In this document: positions 1 through 5,601 of the stretch, in pieces
Layout: each line of letters starts with the position of its first letter
Numbering within the stretch: the stretch's first letter is position 1
NCBI GenBank assembly: GCA_948468495.1
Contig: CAOKJI010000101.1
Location: 1 to 6,712, forward strand
DNA from: an uncultured Dorea sp.
Lineage (GTDB): Bacteria; Bacillota_A; Clostridia; Lachnospirales; Lachnospiraceae
Reading direction: 5' to 3'
Length of the DNA: 6,712 nt
Program-made: the position numbers and the translations under genes
The notes under the pieces: model-generated
The model's input: the letters and a program-made list of their open reading frames with translations, nothing else
The model's database searches: none
What the model was told of the DNA's origin: nothing

Positions 1-1055
1 ATTTCTCCCCTAAGCTCTTTTTCTGATAAACTATCAATGTAATCCTTTTCCCGATAAGTAACCTCTACCATATAGGTCGCACCGCTTCCACTCCGATAAT
101 TCTTTCCTAGAAAATCCATCTTTGAAATACGATGAAAAATAATATCCTTTTCAGGGTTCATAAATGCAAAGTTATTTCCACATAAATCTTCTCTGGTTCT
201 GACAAAAGCAATGAGAATAGAATTATATCTAAGATTACTGATACTCTCTTCAACTTCAGGCGGCGAATCGTACAGCGCTCCTAGTTCCTGAACCGGTATT
301 GTAGATATAACCCGGTCTGCCTTAATCTTCCTCCCATTAGACACTACTTCAAATCCGCCGTTTACTTTGCGCAATTCTGAAATCTTCTCATCACACAACA
401 GCGTACACTTAGAATGAAGTCTCTTGATAAATCCCTGAATTACAGCCTCTATACCACCCGAAGAAGGATAGCTGAAATAAAGCTGATGCACATATCCATC
501 CACTGTTTCTCCCGATGCACTTCTCATAATTTCTTCGTGGGTCGGCTTCGGAATCCTGTCAACCATCTGAGTATCCATAAAACATGGATCATATTTCCAA
601 ATCTTTTCATTGTATGGCCGCAGATACGTATTCGTAATTCCTTCTCCAAATGTCTTCAAAAAGAATTGAAGCATATTCTCTGCTTTATAATTTTCATAAG
701 GATTATTCAGAAAATGTGCCACACAATAATCTAAGTCCTCTTTCGGAAGCTTTGACAAATCATTCTCGAAAGGATACTGCACATACCGGCCTTTATAGAT
801 AATCTGATTGGAGCGCCTCAAATCATTCTTTTCCTCCAGCATTTCCAGCATCAGAGAAAGCATCTCCTTATCCTTTGAAAACAGGATATGTGGACCGATA
901 TCATAGGTATACCCATCTTTTGTAATACTTCGGCAAAGGCCTCCCGGTGCCTCCTCTTTCTCTAAAATCAGAATTTCTTCTACGTCTTCTCTCTCCTGAA
1001 GGAAAAAAGCAGTGCTAATCGCCGACAATCCTCCGCCTAAAATCACATATTTCAT
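1..1055 (-). CDS. FAD-dependent oxidoreductase, UDP-galactopyranose mutase / protoporphyrinogen oxidase-like (partial, C-terminus beyond window)
   Basis: Reading leftwards from an ATG at 1055-1053, the frame is open to the window edge, giving 351 residues without a stop; the C-terminus is missing. The protein opens with MKYVILGGGLSA, a dinucleotide-binding beta-alpha-beta motif, followed about 30 residues on by LEKEEAPGGLCRS, the acidic strand end and GG loop typical of the amine-oxidase/UGM-like FAD fold. DIGPHILF, then PYNEKIWKYDP and YPSSGGIEAVIQGF further on, match the pattern of UDP-galactopyranose mutase-like and protoporphyrinogen oxidase-like proteins common in polysaccharide loci. 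Members of this group isomerise or oxidise sugar nucleotides or related substrates in the cytoplasm; the exact reaction is not readable here. A GGGAGGA site lies 10 bases upstream. It is the last gene visible in the operon, 40 bases after the family 2 glycosyltransferase. The fold is fairly sure, the substrate is not. Confidence 0.85.
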   Translation of the reverse strand, partial: MKYVILGGGLSAISTAFFLQEREDVEEILILEKEEAPGGLCRSITKDGYTYDIGPHILFSKDKEMLSLMLEMLEEKNDLRRSNQIIYKGRYVQYPFENDLSKLPKEDLDYCVAHFLNNPYENYKAENMLQFFLKTFGEGITNTYLRPYNEKIWKYDPCFMDTQMVDRIPKPTHEEIMRSASGETVDGYVHQLYFSYPSSGGIEAVIQGFIKRLHSKCTLLCDEKISELRKVNGGFEVVSNGRKIKADRVISTIPVQELGALYDSPPEVEESISNLRYNSILIAFVRTREDLCGNNFAFMNPEKDIIFHRISKMDFLGKNYRSGSGATYMVEVTYREKDYIDSLSEKELRGE

Positions 1056-1065
1056 CTTTCCCTTA

Positions 1066-1072
1066 TCCTCCC
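1066..1072 (-). promoter_or_regulatory. Ribosome binding site of the FAD oxidoreductase
   Basis: On the minus strand this reads GGGAGGA and ends 10 bases before the ATG at 1055. It supports that start even though the gene runs off the window. Confidence 0.6.
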
Positions 1073-1095
1073 AAATCATAACGATGTACAGTAAC

Positions 1096-2427
1096 CTAAA
1101 TCATATTGGGGAAAAGCTTTGTAATATCACATTTCCGAATCCTGTATTCAGGAATATGATTATCTACTAGCATTTTCTCAATTTCATCACTATGATTTTT
1201 AACTGTAATTAAATAAACTGCTTCCGCAAATCTTGTTTCACAATCCTGCCATGACAAAATGTTAATTCCATTTTGCTTCTTTCCCCATTTTGTCCTATTC
1301 CCATCTGCATAAGCCGCAACTTCAACCCCATTTTCCACAAGCAGATAATGCAGATTACATCCATTGCTGCCCGCTCCATAAATTACAACCTGTTTTTTTC
1401 CCGCTATCTCTTCTTTCAGAACTTCCAGCCGCATCTTACTGTCTGAAAAGAGTCGCGACTTTTTCTCGTAAAACTCCTTTTCACTCTCCAAAAGCAAAGT
1501 TAACTCTTCCCATTCATTATCCGAATACAGGCGCCTATCCAATAACTTCTGAGCCTGTGCTTCTAACAGTGTCTTCCTCATTTCCTGAAGCAGCGAAATC
1601 CTCCATTGTTCTGTCAGCTTTGCATAAAGAACACAATTATCATAAAAATATCCCCGATAATATGCCGGGGCTACTCTTTCCCACACGTCATTCTGAAATT
1701 CAAGCTGTTTCTGCATATAGCTATATTCTTTACATATATTAAATACATTGTTTGGATTCCTGATTGATGCATTCGGATTATCACAGCGATAGTGGTAAAA
1801 TGAATCCGGAAGCAAATATACGCTTTTGGCATATGCAAATGTCAAAAACCAGAAACCATGGTCCTGATACGCCGCTCCCGGGGATTCATTGTGCCGGATA
1901 TGATATTTATCCAGAAATGACTTCCGGTAAAGTCCCAGCCATTCATACATCATCCAGCCAAAGCAGTGATTATCTTCCCGGGGATTCATTAATCTTTCAT
2001 AATCATCTGGAAATGCAGACGTAGACTTGAAAAAGTCAAATCTTGTCTCTCCTTCGCCCAGAAAAGCGCTGTAATTGGACTTTACAAAGTCAGCTCCCGT
2101 CTCTTCGGCCGCTTGGTATAACTTTTCCATCATATCCGGTTCAATATAATCATCCGGCTCTACCATTGCGATATACGGCGCCGACGCATTCTCGATTCCA
2201 ATATTTTTGGCATACCCGGTGCTTTTCTTAACATCTTCAAGAAGAGATACTCTCGGATCTCTTTTCATATAGTCTTGTATAATCTCCCTTGTTCCATCCG
2301 TTGAAGCCGCATCCACCACAAATACTTCTATTTCCTTCAGCGTTTGATTCAAAACACTCTTCATAGACTGATGAATATATGCCTTCATATTAAGCGTAGG
2401 CAGAATAATCGTAACTTTCGGATTCAT
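1096..2427 (-). CDS. Family 2 (GT-A) glycosyltransferase with C-terminal Rossmann-like domain
   Basis: This 443-residue cytoplasmic protein probably transfers a sugar from a nucleotide-sugar to a growing surface glycan. Residues 1-110 form the nucleotide-binding part of a GT-A fold: KVTIILPTLN at 4-13, VVDAASTDGT at 37-46, and the metal-binding DxD-like segment VEPDDY at 89-94. YQDHGFWF at 187-194 sits where many family 2 enzymes carry an acidic ED-type acceptor-side motif. No membrane segments were seen, so it is not a processive synthase. Residues about 280-345 are charged, helical-looking linker. From about 345 a second domain begins with VVIYGAGSNG (347-356), a Gly-rich Rossmann turn with an acidic residue after strand two (AAYADGN). 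This domain resembles the free-standing 132-residue protein encoded at 5183-5581. A perfect AGGAGGA precedes the ATG by 6 bases. Donor and acceptor are unknown. Confidence 0.9.
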   Translation of the reverse strand: MNPKVTIILPTLNMKAYIHQSMKSVLNQTLKEIEVFVVDAASTDGTREIIQDYMKRDPRVSLLEDVKKSTGYAKNIGIENASAPYIAMVEPDDYIEPDMMEKLYQAAEETGADFVKSNYSAFLGEGETRFDFFKSTSAFPDDYERLMNPREDNHCFGWMMYEWLGLYRKSFLDKYHIRHNESPGAAYQDHGFWFLTFAYAKSVYLLPDSFYHYRCDNPNASIRNPNNVFNICKEYSYMQKQLEFQNDVWERVAPAYYRGYFYDNCVLYAKLTEQWRISLLQEMRKTLLEAQAQKLLDRRLYSDNEWEELTLLLESEKEFYEKKSRLFSDSKMRLEVLKEEIAGKKQVVIYGAGSNGCNLHYLLVENGVEVAAYADGNRTKWGKKQNGINILSWQDCETRFAEAVYLITVKNHSDEIEKMLVDNHIPEYRIRKCDITKLFPNMI

Positions 2428-2433
2428 ACTATA

Positions 2434-2440
2434 TCCTCCT
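2434..2440 (-). promoter_or_regulatory. Strong ribosome binding site of the family 2 glycosyltransferase
   Basis: AGGAGGA on the minus strand, 6 bases before the ATG at 2427. It lies in the 20-base gap after the TAA stop of the activase gene, so this gene is translated independently within the operon. Confidence 0.75.
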
Positions 2441-2447
2441 GATAAAT

Positions 2448-3215
2448 TTAAATTTGTATTACCTCTGCTTCAATTCCATATTCTTTCAACAGCGAGCAAT
2501 ATCCCCGCATACTTTCCTTATCCATCCCTTTCGTTCTCCACATAGGACGTTTTAGAGACTCGTATTTCTTTTCTCCCAGACTGTGAATCGCAAATATCTG
2601 TACCGGAACTTCCGGAAACTGCTTTAGAAATTCCAATACCAATTCTTTATTTGTTTCTGTAAAAGTATATTCCGGACAACAAGGTATACGAAACACTTTC
2701 AATTTACCGCTTTTATATAAAAACTCTACATTTTGTCTGTATAACTCAAGCCTGCCTCCCAGCGTTTTCCAGCAGCAGGATTCCTCCATAATCTTGACGT
2801 CAACAATAAAATAGTCAATCCAGGGCAGAACCAGACGAATCCGTTCTGACGGAACAAACAATGCTGTCTCTGCTGCAATATGTACCTGCTGCTCTTTCAA
2901 CCTTTTTAAGACGCCATTTAGCGCCTCCGCCTGCAGCAGAGCTTCCCCTCCGGAAAAAGTGACCCCTCCTTCTGGTATCCAGAAATCCTTGTCTTTTAAC
3001 AGAATCTCTGTCAATTCAGAAGCAGAATATCTTCTCCCATATATTCCTTTGTTTCCGTCTTTTTCATATGGTTCTTCTGACGAATTTATATTCTCCGGAT
3101 TCGAGCACCATGGACAGTGCAGACTACATCCCTTTACAAACACTGTAGTCCGAATCCCCGGGCCGTCGTGAAAACACATCCGCTGAATATTTGTTATTAC
3201 CAAATCATTATGCAT
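2448..3215 (-). CDS. Glycyl radical enzyme activase (radical SAM, pyruvate formate-lyase activase-like)
   Basis: This radical SAM enzyme would cleave S-adenosylmethionine and abstract hydrogen from the glycine of the adjacent glycyl radical enzyme. The CxxxCxxC cluster motif CSLHCPWC (Cys30, 34 and 37 of the 255-residue form) follows the family signature HDGPGIRTTVFVKGC. GGVTFSGGEALLQ is the SAM-binding GGE region, and YFIVDVKIM matches the usual D-x-K strand. Only a short, Cys-free stretch separates the cluster motif from the next helix, so the ferredoxin-like eight-Cys insertion of dehydratase and decarboxylase activases is absent; this is the short PFL-activase architecture. I prefer the ATG at 3215: AGGAAAAG lies 9 bases upstream and the protein then starts close to the IQR...HDGPG signature, as family members do. 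An in-frame ATG at 3257 would add 14 Lys-rich residues and overlap the upstream gene by 17 bases, but it lacks a good ribosome site. Confidence 0.93.
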   Translation of the reverse strand: MHNDLVITNIQRMCFHDGPGIRTTVFVKGCSLHCPWCSNPENINSSEEPYEKDGNKGIYGRRYSASELTEILLKDKDFWIPEGGVTFSGGEALLQAEALNGVLKRLKEQQVHIAAETALFVPSERIRLVLPWIDYFIVDVKIMEESCCWKTLGGRLELYRQNVEFLYKSGKLKVFRIPCCPEYTFTETNKELVLEFLKQFPEVPVQIFAIHSLGEKKYESLKRPMWRTKGMDKESMRGYCSLLKEYGIEAEVIQI

Positions 3216-3220
3216 ATGTT

Positions 3221-3228
3221 CTTTTCCT
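3221..3228 (-). promoter_or_regulatory. Ribosome binding site favouring the 3215 start of the activase
   Basis: The minus strand reads AGGAAAAG here, with the AGGA core (3225-3228) 9 bases before the ATG at 3215. The alternative ATG at 3257 is preceded by an A/T-rich run with no AGGA core. Confidence 0.5.
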
Positions 3229-3240
3229 GTTTTGACTTTC

Positions 3241-5166
3241 TCACGCTGTTTTTTCATTTTTTAAAGCTCTTTTTATCAATACATCTTGATACTCTTTCGG
3301 GAGATCCTTAAAATATGCGCTGAATCCCCATACCCGCACAACAAGATTGGGAAATTTCTTTGGATCCTTTCTTGCTTCGAGTAATGTCTGGCTGCTCACG
3401 ACATTCATCTGCATTTCAAAAAAACCTTTTTTAATACTCAGTATCAGGAAATCAACAAACTTATCCCAACTATTGTGAATAAAGTCCGGACTCATCATAA
3501 AATCAATAACATTTCCATTCAATCTGCCTTTATCATAATTTAGTTGCGATGCAAAATTGATAATCTCAGTAAATCCATTATTATCTTCATTTGATATATG
3601 CACAGTGAAAGGTTCTCCAGCCTTACGGCCATTGAAAGAAGCGCCAAAATTCCGGGCGCTGTCCACATAAGACGAGCCGCTCAAACCTGTCTTTATTTTT
3701 CCGCCCTGGTAAGAACGATATTCCGCCGTTTCCGCTGACACGCAGGAAGTAATCTCATTAACCAGTTCTATTACCTCTTCTTCATCGGTTCCATAACAGG
3801 ACGGTTTCTCTCTTAATTCCCGGCATAGCTCTTCCTCTCCCTGAAAGTTCAAAATAATCATTTGTTTTACATCGTATAAGGAATACCTTCTCTTTTCAAA
3901 AACGTATTTTCTTATATTCAGAAGAACGTCTACAAGATCTCCCATTGCCACAGATGTAACCCCGTCATGATGATATCGCGCTCCTCCCCAGGAAACATCT
4001 TTCTTTTTTTCAAAACAATCCTCTGTAAATACAGATAGTAAAGGATCATACTGAAAGTGTTTTGAATGCAAAACTCTCTTTACCGCCCGTAAATTCCGCT
4101 TTAAGTAAATATAATATATATACTTAAATTCATCAAATGTTTTAATATTTTCTAAGCGCTCTCTTTTTAGCAGATTATCCAACGCCTTAAGATAATTTAA
4201 TGCAGTCATATTATTCTGACTTGTACTTTTCCCTCCAATTAACGGCTCCCAACATGCAGACGTTGTATATTCATACGCATCCTTACTGTCAATACCGAAT
4301 TGAATTAATTCCGGAATAATCACATCATCATTCGCCAGCAGCGGCGCGCCAATCCCTGTAGCAATCGATGCTAACGCAAGCTCTATCAAATCTCTCGGCG
4401 TATTCTTATTTACCCTGAGAAGACACTTTGGCTCTGACTGTTGCACTTCTTTCATCGCTTCAATTAATAAATACGTCAAATCATTACAAATGTAATTCCC
4501 ATGAGAATCCGTTTTCCCTAATACAAAAATCTGTCCCGTATCCCCCATAAGCACATTACTTTTATATTTATATTTCTCATGTAGAACATGATACAAATCT
4601 ATCAGGATTTCAAGAGCATCCTCCCTGGACAATTTTCCCTGCTTCCTGTCATTCTCATAATAAGGCTGCAAATACGTATCCCATGCTCCAAGTCCCGTCA
4701 GTCTGTGATCAGTCTGCCAGAACATCTGATTCACAAAGAGAAGCCTCTGAACCGCCTCTTCAAATCCCTCAGCAGGCATTTTCACGATACGTTTGAACCA
4801 ATCTATCTGCTTCTCCATATTATAACCGCTTTGTTTTAAGCTGTTTTCAATACGCTCAGATAACCGTATCAGATTGTCTAATACCGCATTATAGCTTCTG
4901 CAGAAATCATTCGTTATTTCCTCTTCTGAGTATTTTAACTGTTCTAATCCTGCATCTAACAATTTCCAGTACGCCGGAGTCAGGTTCTCATACCGGTCGC
5001 CCTTCGTCGTATCCATTACATACTCCGTATCAATAAAATATACAAATCTCTTGTTTTGTATCGATATTTCTATATTATTGCAAATCAGCCCAAATACCTC
5101 ATCATAACTCTTATCAATTCCATTTTCTTTAAAATCCTCGGAAATCTCCCTGCTAGTTGTAATCAT
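3241..5166 (-). CDS. Glycyl radical enzyme of the pyruvate formate-lyase superfamily, substrate unknown
   Basis: This is an oxygen-sensitive radical enzyme of 641 residues, short beside E. coli PFL (about 760) and the diol or choline lyases (about 790-850). RLTGLGAWDTYLQPYYENDR (residues 155-174) matches the N-terminal barrel signature. The thiyl-loop cysteine is Cys305 in SACWEPLIGG, with Glu307 two residues on. This Cys-x-Glu-Pro form is typical of glycerol/diol dehydratase, choline lyase and related branches; true PFL has Cys-Cys and no such Glu. GGARYHHDG, LNFQGEEEL, YGTDEEEV and FNGRKAGEP follow in the family's order. The C-terminal radical loop reads VRVWGFSAYF with Gly614 as the radical site; the usual form is RVxGYxA. 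I chose the ATG at 5166 because AGGAG lies 8 bases upstream. An in-frame ATG at 5274 would add 36 Arg-rich residues overlapping the preceding gene and look non-native. The activase follows 25 bases later. The family is certain; the reaction is unknown, with dehydration or another lyase step on a polyol or sugar most plausible. Confidence 0.95.
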   Translation of the reverse strand: MITTSREISEDFKENGIDKSYDEVFGLICNNIEISIQNKRFVYFIDTEYVMDTTKGDRYENLTPAYWKLLDAGLEQLKYSEEEITNDFCRSYNAVLDNLIRLSERIENSLKQSGYNMEKQIDWFKRIVKMPAEGFEEAVQRLLFVNQMFWQTDHRLTGLGAWDTYLQPYYENDRKQGKLSREDALEILIDLYHVLHEKYKYKSNVLMGDTGQIFVLGKTDSHGNYICNDLTYLLIEAMKEVQQSEPKCLLRVNKNTPRDLIELALASIATGIGAPLLANDDVIIPELIQFGIDSKDAYEYTTSACWEPLIGGKSTSQNNMTALNYLKALDNLLKRERLENIKTFDEFKYIYYIYLKRNLRAVKRVLHSKHFQYDPLLSVFTEDCFEKKKDVSWGGARYHHDGVTSVAMGDLVDVLLNIRKYVFEKRRYSLYDVKQMIILNFQGEEELCRELREKPSCYGTDEEEVIELVNEITSCVSAETAEYRSYQGGKIKTGLSGSSYVDSARNFGASFNGRKAGEPFTVHISNEDNNGFTEIINFASQLNYDKGRLNGNVIDFMMSPDFIHNSWDKFVDFLILSIKKGFFEMQMNVVSSQTLLEARKDPKKFPNLVVRVWGFSAYFKDLPKEYQDVLIKRALKNEKTA

Positions 5167-5174
5167 CTTACCTA

Positions 5175-5179
5175 CTCCT
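5175..5179 (-). promoter_or_regulatory. Ribosome binding site fixing the start of the glycyl radical enzyme
   Basis: AGGAG on the minus strand, 8 bases before the ATG at 5166 and within the 16-base gap after the preceding gene's stop. It decides for the 641-residue protein over the longer open frame that begins at 5274. Confidence 0.7.
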
Positions 5180-5182
5180 ACT

Positions 5183-5581
5183 TTAAAATTCAAAGACAGC
5201 ATCTCTGAATGCCAGCGTCCTAATCTCCGGCTCCGACTCCGCCAGCAGCCTGCATACTGCATCATAATTAACAACGGGACTTACAAGTAGTACGTCCACT
5301 TCCTCCATCCCGCCAATCTGCGATAATATTATAACCGGTATACCGTCTATTTCTTTTATTCCTTCCGCATTTCTATCAATAAAATATTTTACCCCAATAT
5401 CCGAGTCTTTAATCTCATCATACAGGAGCCTCCCTAATTCGCCCGCATCATAAATCGCTATTGACTGATAGCCGTATTCATGAAAATAGTCCGCAAACGT
5501 CTTTCCTCTATTTCTGTTCTCCAGCCATTTTTTCAAAGTAACGAATCCTTCTTTGTTAAGATTCTCATTTTCAAGCGTCAT
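5183..5581 (-). CDS. Small stand-alone Rossmann-like protein (nucleotide-sugar-associated domain, function unknown)
   Basis: This is a 132-residue cytoplasmic protein. Residues 14-38 form a charged N-terminal helix (LKKWLENRNRGKTFADYF), followed by a single Rossmann-like unit: IAIYDAGELGRLLYDEI at 41-57, an acidic residue after strand two (KYFIDRN, Asp69), then DGIPVIILS and VDVLLVSPV as the next strands. The usual first glycine of the GxGxxG-type turn is Asp45 (YDAGELG), so cofactor binding may be altered. The arrangement resembles the N-terminal domain of PglD-type sugar acetyltransferases and small domains attached to clostridial glycosyltransferases, and also the C-terminal domain of the glycosyltransferase at 1096-2427. 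AGGAGGAG lies 8 bases upstream of the ATG. The gene sits between a GT4-like glycosyltransferase (20-base gap) and the glycyl radical enzyme (16-base gap), so it may serve either. No catalytic role can be assigned. Confidence 0.8.
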   Translation of the reverse strand: MTLENENLNKEGFVTLKKWLENRNRGKTFADYFHEYGYQSIAIYDAGELGRLLYDEIKDSDIGVKYFIDRNAEGIKEIDGIPVIILSQIGGMEEVDVLLVSPVVNYDAVCRLLAESEPEIRTLAFRDAVFEF

Positions 5582-5589
5582 CGGTCATT

Positions 5590-5597
5590 CTCCTCCT
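5590..5597 (-). promoter_or_regulatory. Ribosome binding site of the small Rossmann-like protein
   Basis: AGGAGGAG on the minus strand, 8 bases before the ATG at 5581. A second ATG at 5588 is only one base from this site and is out of frame, ending after five codons, so 5581 is the real start. Confidence 0.7.
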
Positions 5598-5601
5598 GCC
5601 C

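Noticed and set aside
414..734. Plus-strand open frame of 106 codons
   Set aside because: It lies fully antisense to the FAD oxidoreductase, which shows clear family motifs, and has no recognisable domain or ribosome site.
1056..1095. Possible terminator or internal promoter in the largest gap
   Set aside because: The 40 bases show a ribosome binding site for the next gene but no GC-rich hairpin, U-tract or recognisable -35/-10 pair.
1290..1742. Plus-strand open frame of 150 codons
   Set aside because: It is antisense to the family 2 glycosyltransferase, with a low-complexity composition (His/Pro/Ser-rich) typical of shadow frames.
1876..1990. A 15-base direct repeat (TCCCGGGGATTCATT) at 1876-1890 and 1976-1990, exactly 100 bases apart
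   Set aside because: Both copies lie inside the family 2 glycosyltransferase gene, in different reading frames (NESPG against MNPRE), with no further copies seen; most likely chance.
4101..4127. AT-rich inverted repeat, arms TTAAGTA and TACTTAA around a 13-base A/T loop
   Set aside because: It sits inside the glycyl radical enzyme gene and is explained by a Tyr/Ile-rich segment (KYIYYIYLK). There is no U-tract or GC stem, so it is not a terminator.
3241..5166. Assignment as pyruvate formate-lyase (pflB) with pflA
   Set aside because: The active-site loop has one Cys followed by x-Glu-Pro in place of Cys-Cys, the protein is about 120 residues shorter, and the context is glycan synthesis.
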